Shown piece by piece: positions 8,676 to 20,406 of a DNA stretch of 64,000 nucleotides (its first letter is position 1; each line of letters begins with the position of its first letter). Where the stretch lies: the NCBI RefSeq assembly GCF_001984065.1, contig NZ_LYVP01000016.1:1-64000 (forward strand), given 5' to 3'. The notes below the pieces were generated by a model. It saw only the letters and a list, made by a program, of their open reading frames with translations. It was not told the origin of the DNA and made no database searches. A program made the translations under genes and the position numbers. Source of the stretch: Pseudomonas sp. KK4 (lineage in GTDB: Bacteria > Pseudomonadota > Gammaproteobacteria > Pseudomonadales > Pseudomonadaceae).

Positions 8676-10004
8676 ATGGCCAAGAAGCTTTACATCGAAA
8701 CCCACGGTTGCCAGATGAACGAGTACGACAGCTCGCGCATGGTGGATCTGCTGGGCGAACACCAGGCCCTGGAAGTCACCGCCCGCGCTGAAGACGCCGA
8801 CGTGATCCTGCTCAACACCTGCTCGATCCGCGAACGCGCCCAGGATCGCGTCTACTCGCAACTGGGTCGCTGGCGCGAACTGAAACTGGCCAACCCGGAC
8901 ATGGTGATTGCCGTCGGCGGCTGCGTGGCCAGCCAGGAAGGCGCCGCCATCCGCGATCGCGCGCCCTATGTCGACGTGGTGTTCGGCCCGCAGACCTTGC
9001 ACCGCCTGCCGGAAATGATCGACGCGGCGCGCAGCAGCAAACTGCCGCAAGTCGACGTCTCGTTCCCGGAAATCGAAAAGTTCGACCACTTGCCCGAACC
9101 GCGCATCGACGGCCCGAGCGCCTACGTGTCGGTGATGGAAGGCTGCAGCAAGTACTGCACCTTCTGCGTGGTGCCTTATACCCGCGGCGAAGAAGTCAGC
9201 CGGCCGTTCGACGACGTGTTGGCCGAGATCATTCACCTGGCCGAAAACGGCGTGCGGGAAGTGACGCTGCTGGGGCAGAACGTCAACGGTTATCGCGGCG
9301 CGACCCATGACGGTCGCCTGGCGGATCTCGCCGAATTGATCCGGGTGGTGGCCGCTGTCGATGGCATCGACCGCATCCGCTACACCACCTCGCATCCGCT
9401 GGAGTTCTCCGACAGCCTGATCCAGGCCCACGCCGAGGTGCCGGAGCTGGTCAAACACCTGCACTTGCCGGTGCAGTCCGGCTCGGACCGCATCCTCGCG
9501 GCGATGAAGCGCAACCACACCGCACTGGAATACAAATCCAAACTGCGCAAACTGCGGGCGGCAGTGCCGGGCATCTGCATCAGTTCGGACTTTATCGTCG
9601 GCTTCCCCGGCGAGACCGAAAAAGACTTCGAACAGACCATGAAGCTGATCCAGGACGTCGGTTTCGACTTCTCCTACTCGTTCGTCTACAGCCAGCGCCC
9701 GGGCACTCCGGCCGCCGATCTGGCCGATGACACCCCGGAGGAGTTGAAGAAAGAGCGCCTCAACGCCCTGCAACATCGCCTGAACCAGCAAGGTTTCGAG
9801 ATCAGCCGACAAATGGTCGGTTCGATTCAGCGGATTCTGGTGACCGATTATTCGAAGAAAGACCCGGGCGAACTGCAAGGCCGGACCGAAAATAACCGTA
9901 TCGTCAATTTCCGCTGCGACAATCCGACCCTGATCGGCCAGTTCGCCGATGTGCACATCGATGCCGCCCAGCCGCATTCGTTGCGGGGTTCGTTGATTTC
10001 GTAA
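8676..10004 (+). CDS. miaB: tRNA-2-methylthio-N6-dimethylallyladenosine synthase MiaB
   Basis: A 442-residue radical-SAM methylthiotransferase that adds the 2-methylthio group to i6A37 of tRNAs reading UNN codons. Two iron-sulfur clusters can be placed: an N-terminal one on C12, C49 and C83 ([22 protein letters not shown]) and the radical-SAM cluster on C157, C161 and C164 (GCSKYCTFC). A C-terminal TRAM RNA-binding domain ends the protein. Length is normal. It starts the miaB-ybeZ-ybeY-ybeX-lnt run, though a REPIN separates it from ybeZ. Confidence 0.97.
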   Translation: MAKKLYIETHGCQMNEYDSSRMVDLLGEHQALEVTARAEDADVILLNTCSIRERAQDRVYSQLGRWRELKLANPDMVIAVGGCVASQEGAAIRDRAPYVDVVFGPQTLHRLPEMIDAARSSKLPQVDVSFPEIEKFDHLPEPRIDGPSAYVSVMEGCSKYCTFCVVPYTRGEEVSRPFDDVLAEIIHLAENGVREVTLLGQNVNGYRGATHDGRLADLAELIRVVAAVDGIDRIRYTTSHPLEFSDSLIQAHAEVPELVKHLHLPVQSGSDRILAAMKRNHTALEYKSKLRKLRAAVPGICISSDFIVGFPGETEKDFEQTMKLIQDVGFDFSYSFVYSQRPGTPAADLADDTPEELKKERLNALQHRLNQQGFEISRQMVGSIQRILVTDYSKKDPGELQGRTENNRIVNFRCDNPTLIGQFADVHIDAAQPHSLRGSLIS

Positions 10005-10035
10005 CACTGAACTCCCATATGGCAGAAAGGTTTTT

Positions 10036-10124
10036 GTGGTGAGGGGATTTATCCCCGCCGGGCTGCGAAGCGGCCCCAAAAAAGGGGACGGCCATGCATC
10101 CCAGCTGGGATAACCCCCTCACCA
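10036..10124. repeat. REPIN, family C
   Basis: Arms GTGGTGAGGGGATTTATCCCC and, inverted, GGGATAACCCCCTCACCA enclose GGGCTGCGAAGCGGCCCC. It lies between miaB and ybeZ. The sequence differs from families A and B. Confidence 0.8.
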
Positions 10125-10230
10125 GAGTTCAATGGCCAAATTCCGGCAACCATTTAAGAGCTTTCGCACCCGAGCCACTGGCGTTATCCTCTATTTCATC
10201 ACTATTGCCCCAGGGCGGCTAAATACGACC

Positions 10231-11235
10231 TTGAACGCACCCATCGAACCACATCGTTTCATTCTCGAGCCTTTTGAGGCTCGCCGCTTCGCCAATCTGT
10301 GCGGGCAATTCGACGAGCATCTGCGCTTGATCGAACAGCGCCTGACCATCGAGATCCGCAACCGCGGAAACCAGTTCGAGCTGATCGGCGAGCGCAAACA
10401 CACCACCTCCGCGGAAAACCTGCTGCGCCGCCTGTACCGGGAAACCAAGGGGACCGAGCTGTCGCCAGACATGGTTCACCTGTTCCTGCAGGAATCCGCT
10501 GTCGAAGAGCTGGACAACCACTCGCCCGCCACCGCCTCCGTCGCCCTGCGCACCAAAAAAGGCATGATTCACCCTCGCGGCTTGAATCAGCAGCGCTACG
10601 TGAAGGAAATCCTTGGCAACGACATCAACTTCGGCATCGGCCCGGCCGGTACCGGCAAGACCTACCTGGCCGTGGCCTGCGCGGTCGATGCACTGGAACG
10701 CGAACAGATCCGTCGCATCCTGCTGGTACGCCCGGCGGTTGAAGCCGGGGAAAAACTCGGCTTCCTGCCGGGCGACCTGAGCCAGAAAATCGACCCGTAC
10801 CTGCGCCCGCTCTATGACGCGCTCTACGAGATGCTTGGCTTCGAATACGTCGCCAAGCTGATCGAGCGCCAGGTCATCGAAGTCGCGCCGCTGGCCTACA
10901 TGCGTGGCCGCACGCTGAACAACAGTTTCATCATCCTCGACGAAAGCCAGAACACCACCGTCGAGCAGATGAAAATGTTCCTGACCCGGATCGGCTTCGG
11001 CTCGACCGCCGTCATTACCGGCGACATCACCCAGGTCGACCTGCCGCGCGGCACCAAGTCCGGGCTGCACCATGTGATCGAAGTGTTGAAAGACGTGCCG
11101 GGCATCAGCTTCACGCATTTCCAGCCCAAGGACGTCGTGCGCCACCCGCTGGTGCAGCGCATTGTCGAAGCCTACGAGCGCTTCGAAAATCGCGCCGAGG
11201 ATCAAGCGCCGAAGGACAACCGCCGCGATGCTTGA
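10231..11235 (+). CDS. ybeZ: PhoH-like ATPase YbeZ
   Basis: A PhoH-family P-loop ATPase, about 334 residues, with Walker [10 protein letters not shown] (K143) and Walker B SFIILDES. YbeZ works with the endoribonuclease YbeY in rRNA processing and ribosome quality control. The start is uncertain: the recognisable family sequence begins at a TTG at 10231 ([20 protein letters not shown]), whereas an in-frame ATG at 10132 would add 33 poorly conserved residues and reach almost to the REPIN. I prefer the TTG. The end overlaps ybeY by 8 bases, so the two are translationally coupled. Confidence 0.9.
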   Translation: MNAPIEPHRFILEPFEARRFANLCGQFDEHLRLIEQRLTIEIRNRGNQFELIGERKHTTSAENLLRRLYRETKGTELSPDMVHLFLQESAVEELDNHSPATASVALRTKKGMIHPRGLNQQRYVKEILGNDINFGIGPAGTGKTYLAVACAVDALEREQIRRILLVRPAVEAGEKLGFLPGDLSQKIDPYLRPLYDALYEMLGFEYVAKLIERQVIEVAPLAYMRGRTLNNSFIILDESQNTTVEQMKMFLTRIGFGSTAVITGDITQVDLPRGTKSGLHHVIEVLKDVPGISFTHFQPKDVVRHPLVQRIVEAYERFENRAEDQAPKDNRRDA

Positions 11236-11722
11236 GCTTGACCTGCAAATCGCGACCCAGGCGCCCGCCCCCAGCGAAGCCGAGTTCCGTCAATGGTGCG
11301 AGCTGGCCCTGCGTCAGCGCAGCGCCGACTCCGAGATGACCATTCGCCTGGTCGACGAAGCCGAAGGCCGCGAGCTGAACCACACCTGGCGGCAGAAGGA
11401 TTACGCAACTAACGTCTTGTCATTCCCGGCCGATGTGCCGGACGAGTTCCTCGACATCCCGCTGCTGGGCGACCTGGTGATCTGTGTCGCCGTGGTCGAG
11501 CGCGAAGCCGCGGAACAAGGCAAGGCACTGAGCGCCCATTGGGCGCATCTGGTGATCCACGGCTGCTTGCATCTATTGGGTTACGACCATATAGAGGACG
11601 AGGAAGCCGAGGAGATGGAAGCACTGGAACGTACCTTGCTTGCAGAACTGGGCTACCCCGATCCGTACGCGGACGACGAAACCGAAACATCCCCTACCGT
11701 TACAACAAAGGATTCAGAGTAA
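11228..11722 (+). CDS. ybeY: Endoribonuclease YbeY
   Basis: A 164-residue zinc-dependent RNase needed for 16S rRNA 3'-end maturation and 70S quality control. The zinc-binding signature [11 protein letters not shown] gives H111, H115 and H121. The ATG at 11228 is used because homologues begin MLELDLQIA; an upstream in-frame ATG at 11162 lies deep inside ybeZ. The tail after the metal site is acidic and variable, as usual. It overlaps ybeZ by 8 bases and leaves 5 bases before ybeX. Confidence 0.95.
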   Translation: MLELDLQIATQAPAPSEAEFRQWCELALRQRSADSEMTIRLVDEAEGRELNHTWRQKDYATNVLSFPADVPDEFLDIPLLGDLVICVAVVEREAAEQGKALSAHWAHLVIHGCLHLLGYDHIEDEEAEEMEALERTLLAELGYPDPYADDETETSPTVTTKDSE

Positions 11723-11727
11723 TCGCT

Positions 11728-12567
11728 ATGAGCGAAGATCGATCGAGCAACGGGCAGAAGTCCTGGCTGGGTAAACTGACCCAGGCTTTTGCCCACGAGC
11801 CGAAGAACCGCCAGGAGCTGCTGGAGCTGCTGCGCGACGCACACCAGAACAAACTGTTGGACAGCGAGGCGCTGGCCATCGTCGAAGGCGCCATCCAGGT
11901 CGCTGACCTGCAGGTTCGGGACATCATGGTCCCGCGCTCGCAGATGATCAGCATCAAGGCGACCCAGACACCCCGCGAGTTCCTGCCTGCCGTGGTCGAC
12001 TCGGCCCACTCCCGCTACCCGGTGATCGGCGAAAGCCACGATGACGTGATGGGTGTGCTGCTGGCCAAGGACTTGCTGCCGTTGATCCTCAAGGAGAACG
12101 GCGACAGCTTCAACATCAAGGACCTGCTGCGCCCGGCCACCTTCGTGCCGGAGTCCAAGCGCCTGAATGTGCTGCTGCGCGAATTCCGCGCCAACCATAA
12201 CCACATGGCCATCGTCATCGACGAATACGGCGGCGTGGCGGGCCTGGTGACCATCGAGGACGTGCTCGAGCAAATCGTCGGCGACATCGAGGACGAGCAT
12301 GACGTCGAAGAGGACAGCTACATCAAGCCGCTGCCCAGCGGTGATTTCCTGATCAAGGCCCTGACGCCGATCGAGAATTTCAACGAATTCTTCGACAGCG
12401 AATTCTCCGACGACGAGTTCGACACCGTCGGCGGCCTGGTGATGAGCGCGTTCGGGCACTTGCCAAAACGCAACGAAATCACCGAAATCGGCTCCTGGCG
12501 CTTCCGCATCCTGAACGCCGACAGCCGTCGGATTCATTTGCTGCGCCTGACGCCTATCGCACGATAA
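11728..12567 (+). CDS. ybeX: HlyC/CorC family CBS-domain protein YbeX
   Basis: A 279-residue cytoplasmic protein with two CBS domains (about 65-190; RDIMVPRSQMISIKATQTP and MAIVIDEYGGVAGLVTIEDV) and a C-terminal CorC/HlyC transporter-associated domain. Family members are described as magnesium/cobalt efflux factors and, from the ybeZYX-lnt context, as affecting ribosome metabolism. It starts at MSEDRSSNGQKSW rather than further upstream inside ybeY. It lies 5 bases after ybeY and 15 before lnt, so all are probably one operon. Confidence 0.93.
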   Translation: MSEDRSSNGQKSWLGKLTQAFAHEPKNRQELLELLRDAHQNKLLDSEALAIVEGAIQVADLQVRDIMVPRSQMISIKATQTPREFLPAVVDSAHSRYPVIGESHDDVMGVLLAKDLLPLILKENGDSFNIKDLLRPATFVPESKRLNVLLREFRANHNHMAIVIDEYGGVAGLVTIEDVLEQIVGDIEDEHDVEEDSYIKPLPSGDFLIKALTPIENFNEFFDSEFSDDEFDTVGGLVMSAFGHLPKRNEITEIGSWRFRILNADSRRIHLLRLTPIAR

Positions 12568-12582
12568 ATATTAAGGATTGAA

Positions 12583-14106
12583 ATGCATCGTCTGACCCGC
12601 CCCGGCTGGCCCGGTAACCTGCTGGCCATGGCGGCCGGTGCAATCACCACCCTGGCCCTGGCGCCGTTCGATATATGGCCGTTGGCTTTGCTGGCGGTCG
12701 GCCTGTTCTATGCCGGCCTGCGCGAGCTGAGCCCGCGCCAGGCCCTGGGCCGCGGCTGGTGCTTCGGCTTCGGCCTGTTTGGCGCCGGTACCAGTTGGAT
12801 CTACTACAGCATTCACCATTTCGGCGGCGCCTCGGTGCTGCTGGCCGGCTTCCTGATGCTGTTGTTCACCGCCGCGATCGCCTGGTTCTTTGCCCTGCCC
12901 GCCTGGCTCTGGGCGCGCTGGTTGCGCCGCAACGAAGCACCACTGGCCGACGCACTGGCGTTTGCCGCGCTGTGGGTCGGCCAGGAAGCCTTTCGCGGCT
13001 GGTTCCTCACCGGTTTCCCGTGGCTCTACTCTGGCTACAGCCAACTCGACGGGCCATTGACCGGGCTCGCCCCCGTCGGCGGGATGTGGCTGATCTCCTT
13101 CACCCTCGCCCTGACCGCCGCCCTGATCTACAACGGCATGCGCCTGATCCGTACCGGCCGCAAAGGCTTTATCGCGGTGGGTGTTCTGCTGCTGGTCGGG
13201 CCATGGGTGGCCGCACTGGCGCTCAAGCACCATGCCTGGACCAGCCCGGCAGGCGCACCCTTGAGCGTCGCCGCACTCCAGGGCAACGTCGAACAAAGCA
13301 TGAAGTGGGACCCGGCGCAGCTCAACGCGCAGCTGGCGCTGTACCGCGACATGAGTTTCACGTCCAGACCCGTGGACCTGCTGATCTGGCCTGAAACCGC
13401 GGTGCCGGTACTCAAGGAGTCGGCCCAGGGCTATCTGGACATGATGGGGAATTTCGCCTCGGAGCGTAAATCTGCCCTGATTACCGGCGTGCCGATCCGC
13501 GAAGTGGTCCATCACCAGAAGCGTTTCTTCAATGGCATTACGGTGCTGGGCGAAGGCGACGGCACTTACCTGAAGCAGAAACTGGTGCCGTTCGGCGAGT
13601 ACGTGCCGCTGCAGGATGTATTGCGCGGACTGATCGCGTTCTTCGACCTGCCGATGTCGGACTTCGCCCGGGGCCCTGCCGACCAGCCCATGCTGCAAGC
13701 CAAGGGTTACCAGATCGCGCCTTTCATCTGCTACGAAGTGGTGTATCCGGAGTTCGCCGCCGGACTTGCCGCGCAAAGCGATCTGCTGCTGACGATCAGT
13801 AACGACACCTGGTTCGGCACGTCCATCGGCCCGCTGCAACATTTGCAGATGGCCCAGATGCGAGCCCTGGAAGCCGGACGCTGGATGATCCGTGCCACCA
13901 ACAACGGCGTGACCGGCCTGATCAATCCGTTTGGCCAGATCACGGCGCAGATCCCGCAATTCGAGCGCGGCATCCTGTATGGCGAAGTCGTGCCAATGCA
14001 CAACCTGACGCCTTACCTGCAATGGCGCTCGTGGCCGTTGATCATTGTTTGCTTATTCTTGTTCGGTTGGGCACTGGTGGCGAGCCGCATGGCCAAGACC
14101 GTCTGA
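12583..14106 (+). CDS. lnt: Apolipoprotein N-acyltransferase Lnt
   Basis: A 507-residue inner-membrane enzyme that adds the third acyl chain to the N-terminal cysteine of lipoproteins. The first 220 residues are about seven membrane segments, followed by a periplasmic nitrilase domain with the catalytic triad E271 (WPETAV), K331 (KQKLVPFGEY) and C383 (FICYEVVYPE), and a final C-terminal membrane helix. AAGGATTGAA supplies the ribosome-binding site. It closes the miaB/ybe cluster and is followed by a REPIN. It serves the lipoproteins encoded nearby, including LptE and RlpA. Confidence 0.97.
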   Translation: MHRLTRPGWPGNLLAMAAGAITTLALAPFDIWPLALLAVGLFYAGLRELSPRQALGRGWCFGFGLFGAGTSWIYYSIHHFGGASVLLAGFLMLLFTAAIAWFFALPAWLWARWLRRNEAPLADALAFAALWVGQEAFRGWFLTGFPWLYSGYSQLDGPLTGLAPVGGMWLISFTLALTAALIYNGMRLIRTGRKGFIAVGVLLLVGPWVAALALKHHAWTSPAGAPLSVAALQGNVEQSMKWDPAQLNAQLALYRDMSFTSRPVDLLIWPETAVPVLKESAQGYLDMMGNFASERKSALITGVPIREVVHHQKRFFNGITVLGEGDGTYLKQKLVPFGEYVPLQDVLRGLIAFFDLPMSDFARGPADQPMLQAKGYQIAPFICYEVVYPEFAAGLAAQSDLLLTISNDTWFGTSIGPLQHLQMAQMRALEAGRWMIRATNNGVTGLINPFGQITAQIPQFERGILYGEVVPMHNLTPYLQWRSWPLIIVCLFLFGWALVASRMAKTV

Positions 14107-14114
14107 CAGGGCTT

Positions 14115-14206
14115 TGGTGGCGAGGGAGCTTGCTCCCGTTGACTGCGCAGCAGTCCCTTTTTGAGGCCGCTTCGCGCCCCAGCGGGAGCAAGCTCCCTCG
14201 CCACAA
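14115..14206. repeat. REPIN, family B
   Basis: GGTGGCGAGGGAGCTTGCTCC and the inverted GGAGCAAGCTCCCTCGCCAC surround CTGCGCAGCAG and GGCCGCTTCGCGCC. It lies between the convergent lnt and ydcF-like genes and has the same arms as 8053-8185. Confidence 0.88.
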
Positions 14207-14213
14207 AGAGCTC

Positions 14214-14975
14214 TCAGCGGTAAAACAACGAATACCCCACCTGCCCCACCGCCTCGTTCATCAACTGCCCGCTGCGCCAGATCGCCTTGAACTCCGGCAT
14301 CCAGCCGCCCAGCGGCTCATCATCGCTGCCGCCCAGAAACCCGACCGGTGCCGGCACCACGTCAAACCCCGCTTTCTTGAAGCTCCAGACCGCGCGAGGC
14401 ATGTGTGCAGCCTGGGTCACCACCACCACGCGCTTGATGCCCTCGGGCAACAACACCTTGGCCGTCATTTGCGCGTTTTCCCACGTGGTACGGCTCTGCC
14501 CTTCTTGCCAACGCACCGTCACACCGAAATCATCGCGCAAGGAATCAGCCATCAATTGCGCCTCGCTGGGTGGCGTTCCGTAATGCAGCCCGCCACTGGT
14601 CAACACTGGCAGGCCCGAGGCCTTGGCCAATCGGGCTGCATAACGTTGACGCTCCAGGCCGACGCCCGTCGGCTGATCTGAACCCCACGCCACATCACCT
14701 CGCTCACGCCCCGACCCCAGCACAACGATGGCCTGCGCACGCTGCCCCAGCGTTGCCCATTCGTCCCGGGCCAGCGGCGGCTCGCGTTCGAGCAGCCCGG
14801 CCCCCCATTGCACCACCACCGGCAAGCTCATGAGCCAGAGACCTCCCAGGCCAAGCGCAAAACACACCCCGGCAAGCCGCGGCCTTGAGCGGCGCAACCA
14901 CCAGGCGAACAAAAGCAGCAGCAATAAAATGCCGGGGGGCAGAAGGAGTTGTTTCACGAAATAACGAAAAGGCAT
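14214..14975 (-). CDS. YdcF/ElyC-family (DUF218) membrane protein
   Basis: A 253-residue protein with two N-terminal membrane helices (about 7-30 and 36-57) and a DUF218 domain: AIVVLGSGRERG near 95, TSGGLHYG near 130, and RTTWENAQMT with VVVVTQAAHMPRAVWSFKKAGFD. The family includes E. coli ElyC and SanA, which act in envelope biogenesis at the inner membrane; the reaction is not established. GGAG nine bases before the ATG at 14975 supports that start over 15029. It corresponds to PA3985 by position. Confidence 0.85.
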   Translation of the reverse strand: MPFRYFVKQLLLPPGILLLLLLFAWWLRRSRPRLAGVCFALGLGGLWLMSLPVVVQWGAGLLEREPPLARDEWATLGQRAQAIVVLGSGRERGDVAWGSDQPTGVGLERQRYAARLAKASGLPVLTSGGLHYGTPPSEAQLMADSLRDDFGVTVRWQEGQSRTTWENAQMTAKVLLPEGIKRVVVVTQAAHMPRAVWSFKKAGFDVVPAPVGFLGGSDDEPLGGWMPEFKAIWRSGQLMNEAVGQVGYSLFYR

Positions 14976-15081
14976 CGAGCATCTCCATGAAGATGCCCGA
15001 AGCCTAAGTGGGTTGACGCAATGCGACAATAAATACGGAAGGACCGGGCTTCAAAAAACCATGGAGCATGGCTCTATACCC

Positions 15082-15402
15082 TTACTTGAATTGCAGAGAC
15101 CGGACCTTTACCGCGTCTCTACCGGGAACTTTGTCCTTGAGCCAGATGATCTTGGCAGAACGTGGTGCGTCGAGCTGCTTCACCGCTTCGGACAAGCATC
15201 CGTGCGTCTCACGCTCACTGCGATCCAGGTACGCCTTGACCAGTGCAAACTCTGCAGGGCTCAGGCCGCGCAACTCCAGCTCCAGCGGACGCTCGTCCCG
15301 CAGCCGGCCGGCGGTTTTTGCCGCTTCCAGCGCCATGCCCAGACGATCGATCAGTCTTTCGTACAGCTCCGGTTTTGTAGCTTTACGCTGTGACTCCACC
15401 AT
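15082..15402 (-). CDS. Conserved hypothetical protein, 106 residues
   Basis: A short, highly charged, apparently all-helical cytoplasmic protein (about 30% Lys/Arg/Glu) with no recognised domain, signal or cysteine cluster. It lies upstream of and divergent from leuS, and divergence plus codon use like its neighbours suggest a real gene; PAO1 appears to have a gene of similar size here. E. coli has the unrelated ybeL near leuS; this protein lacks YbeL's zinc-ribbon cysteines, so it is not that family. Confidence 0.65.
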   Translation of the reverse strand: MVESQRKATKPELYERLIDRLGMALEAAKTAGRLRDERPLELELRGLSPAEFALVKAYLDRSERETHGCLSEAVKQLDAPRSAKIIWLKDKVPGRDAVKVRSLQFK

Positions 15403-15449
15403 CCCTCACCTCATTGGAAGATAAGACCTACTCCCCAGTTAGAGCTTAG

Positions 15450-18290
<2,841 letters not shown>

Positions 18291-18298
18291 TTGGATCA

Positions 18299-18353
18299 GG
18301 CGCCTGGCTGAGCCTGGCGCCGAGTAAAACCTTTCGGGCCGCTTGAACGGCCC
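18299..18353 (+). promoter_or_regulatory. Two tandem hairpins between leuS and lptE
   Basis: GGCGCC (18299-18304) pairs with GGCGCC (18316-18321) around an inner GGC-TGA-GCC, and GGGCCG (18336-18341) pairs with CGGCCC (18348-18353). Neither has a T tract, so they may protect or process the mRNA or give weak attenuation between leuS and lptE rather than terminate fully. Confidence 0.5.
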
Positions 18354-18378
18354 ACATGGTTTCAAGGGGAGCAACACA

Positions 18379-18984
18379 ATGATCAAACGCAACTTGCTGG
18401 TGATAGGCCTCGCGGTCCTGCTGAGCGCCTGCGGTTTCCAGCTGCGCGGCACCGGCACTACCGAACTGGCGATCAAGGAACTCGACGTCAGCGCCCGTAA
18501 TGCCTACGGCGACACCGTGACCCAACTGCGCCAGGTGCTCGGCAACAGTGGGGTCAAGGTGTATACCGGCGCGCCGTACAAGCTGGTGCTCAACAATGAG
18601 CAGGAAACCCAGCGCATCCTCAGCTACGCCGGTGCCGGCCGTACTGGCGAATATCAACTGAACACGGTGCTCAACTACACCATTCTCAGCCAGGGCAACC
18701 TGGAGTTGATGGCTGACAAGCTCGAAGTGGAAAAGGTCTTCATCCACGACGGCAACAACCTGGTGGGTTCTGACCAGGAAGCCGCCGACGCCCGCAAGGA
18801 CATGCGTCGCGACCTGGTGCAACGCATGATGCTGCGTCTGCAGCAGATCTCCCCGACTCAGTTGGCGCAGTTGCAGCAGACCGCCGAAGCCAAGGCCAAG
18901 GCCGAAGCCGCGGCACTGGAAGCAGCGCAGAAGGCTGAAGCGGAAACACCGCGTCAGTCGCCGCTCGAAATCCCGCAGCAATAA
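18379..18984 (+). CDS. lptE: LPS-assembly lipoprotein LptE
   Basis: A 201-residue outer-membrane lipoprotein with lipobox LLSAC (acylated C18). LptE plugs the LptD barrel and helps deliver lipopolysaccharide to the outer leaflet. CGFQLRGTG directly after the lipobox is the typical LptE N-terminus. The C-terminal tail is rich in Ala/Glu/Lys repeats and is probably a helix or disordered. The start at 18379 has AGGGGAGC upstream. It sits between leuS and holA, as in most gammaproteobacteria. Confidence 0.95.
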   Translation: MIKRNLLVIGLAVLLSACGFQLRGTGTTELAIKELDVSARNAYGDTVTQLRQVLGNSGVKVYTGAPYKLVLNNEQETQRILSYAGAGRTGEYQLNTVLNYTILSQGNLELMADKLEVEKVFIHDGNNLVGSDQEAADARKDMRRDLVQRMMLRLQQISPTQLAQLQQTAEAKAKAEAAALEAAQKAEAETPRQSPLEIPQQ

Positions 18985-18990
18985 GACTTA

Positions 18991-19010
18991 CGGGGCGCTC
19001 AGGCGCCCCG
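18991..19010 (+). terminator. Perfect 8-bp hairpin lptE/holA
   Basis: CGGGGCGC and GCGCCCCG pair across a TCAG loop a few bases after the lptE stop. It is followed by pyrimidine-rich sequence (TTCGCCCTCTCTT) and then directly by the holA ATG, so the hairpin could attenuate holA; the pyrimidine stretch leaves holA without a Shine-Dalgarno. Confidence 0.5.
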
Positions 19011-19023
19011 TTCGCCCTCTCTT

Positions 19024-20061
19024 ATGAAGCTCGCCCCCGCCCAACTCTCCAAGCATCTGCAAGGTGCCCTGTCGCCGGTCTACATCATCAGCGGCGATGA
19101 CCCCTTGCTGTGTCAGGAAGCTGCCGACGCTGTTCGTACCGCCGCTCGCCAGCAGGGCTTCGATGAACGCCAGGTCTTTGCCGCCGACGCCAGTTTCGAC
19201 TGGGGCACGTTGCTGCAGGCCGGCGCCAGCATGTCGTTGTTCGCGCAAAAACGCCTGCTGGAACTGCGCCTGCCTTCCGGTAAACCCGGAGACAAGGGTG
19301 CCGCCGCGCTCATCGAATACTGCTCGCGACCGGCCGATGACACGGTGCTGCTGATCAGCTTGCCGAAGCTCGACGGCAGTGCGCAGAAGACCAAATGGGG
19401 CAAGGCCCTGGTCGAAGGCCCACAGACGCAGTTCGTGCAGATCTGGCCGGTGGATGCCAGCCAATTGCCGAGCTGGATCCGTCAGCGTTTGTCCCAGGCC
19501 GGTCTGTCCGCCAGTCAGGATGCCGTCGAACTGATTGCCGCACGGGTCGAAGGCAACCTGCTGGCCGCCGCTCAGGAAATCGAGAAGCTCAAGCTGATGG
19601 CCGAAGGCGGTCAGATCACCATCGAAACCGTACAGGCAGCGGTTGCCGACAGTGCGCGCTTCGATGTCTTCGGCTTGACCGATGCGATCCTCAATGGTGA
19701 AGCCGCCCACGCCCTGCGCATGCTCGAAGGCCTGCGCGGTGAAGGCGTCGAACCGCCGGTGATTCTCTGGGCACTGGCCCGGGAGCTGCGTCTGCTGGCT
19801 AATATTTCGTTGCAATACAGTCAGGGCACACCGCTGGACAAAGCCTTCAGCCAGGCCCGGCCGCCAGTATGGGACAAGCGCAAGCCCCTGATGAGCAAGG
19901 CCCTGCAACGCTATTCGGCGCCACGCTGGGCGCAGTTGCTGCTCGAAGCTCAGCGTATCGACGCGCAGATCAAGGGCCAGGCGGCGGGGTCCCCGTGGAT
20001 GAGCCTGAGTCGCTTGACGTTGTTGATGGCTGGCCAACGGCTTTCGCTGCCTGCCGAATAA
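19024..20061 (+). CDS. holA: DNA polymerase III delta subunit HolA
   Basis: A 345-residue clamp-loader subunit that opens the beta sliding clamp during DNA replication. Family features are the N-terminal MKLAPAQLSKHL and VYIISGDDPLLCQEAADAVR region, the AAA+-like domain without intact Walker motifs, and the C-terminal collar domain. Length is standard. No purine-rich ribosome-binding site precedes the ATG; translation may depend on readthrough of the preceding hairpin or on other features of the leader. Confidence 0.95.
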   Translation: MKLAPAQLSKHLQGALSPVYIISGDDPLLCQEAADAVRTAARQQGFDERQVFAADASFDWGTLLQAGASMSLFAQKRLLELRLPSGKPGDKGAAALIEYCSRPADDTVLLISLPKLDGSAQKTKWGKALVEGPQTQFVQIWPVDASQLPSWIRQRLSQAGLSASQDAVELIAARVEGNLLAAAQEIEKLKLMAEGGQITIETVQAAVADSARFDVFGLTDAILNGEAAHALRMLEGLRGEGVEPPVILWALARELRLLANISLQYSQGTPLDKAFSQARPPVWDKRKPLMSKALQRYSAPRWAQLLLEAQRIDAQIKGQAAGSPWMSLSRLTLLMAGQRLSLPAE

Positions 20062-20178
20062 GCGCCAGCTGCCATAGCGTTCAGCGAAAGGTCCTACACA
20101 ATGCAGGGACTAGACAGCCCCCCCAACTTCGGCAGATTATTGCCACCCGCGAAAACCACTTAATCGAGAGATCAGATC

Positions 20179-20343
20179 ATGAGTAAAAAGCCATCAACGC
20201 ATGGCCCCAACAAGGCCAAATCCATCGTCGCCCAGCCACTGTTCCGCAGCCGTCAGGAACGCGCCGGCAAGGGCAAAGGCAGCTACCGCCGCGAAGCCTT
20301 CCAGTCTGACAACTGGGAGGCTTCTTACTTTCTGGCCGCCTGA
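20179..20343 (+). CDS. arfA: Alternative ribosome-rescue factor ArfA
   Basis: A 54-codon gene. ArfA recruits release factor RF2 to ribosomes stalled on non-stop mRNAs when trans-translation fails. Identification rests on the family core: QPLFRSRQERAGKGKGSYRR (residues 19-38), matching E. coli PLFRxR...KGKGSYxR, and DNWEAS (44-49). The short hydrophobic end YFLAA (50-54) is the part expected to be unstable in the full-length product. GAGAGATCAG provides a ribosome-binding site. The reading frame contains a strong hairpin at 20293-20324, so the active protein is probably made from a truncated, stop-less message, as known for E. coli arfA; this would make ArfA itself a tmRNA target. It lies between holA and sltB3 on the same strand. 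Confidence 0.9.
   Translation: MSKKPSTHGPNKAKSIVAQPLFRSRQERAGKGKGSYRREAFQSDNWEASYFLAA
20293..20324 (+). promoter_or_regulatory. Intragenic hairpin in arfA
   Basis: GAAGCCTTCCAG (20293-20304) pairs with CTGGGAGGCTTC (20313-20324) over all 12 positions with one G-U, across the loop TCTGACAA; TTACTTTCT follows. It lies inside the reading frame at codons 39-49, upstream of the stop. By analogy with E. coli and other proteobacterial arfA genes it is an RNase III site or intrinsic terminator that generates non-stop mRNA. Confidence 0.85.
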
Positions 20344-20406
20344 AAAGGCAAGCATCGGCTCAACATGTTAAGGTCTGTACCTGATTCGTTCTCCCTGGAC
20401 CCGTGC

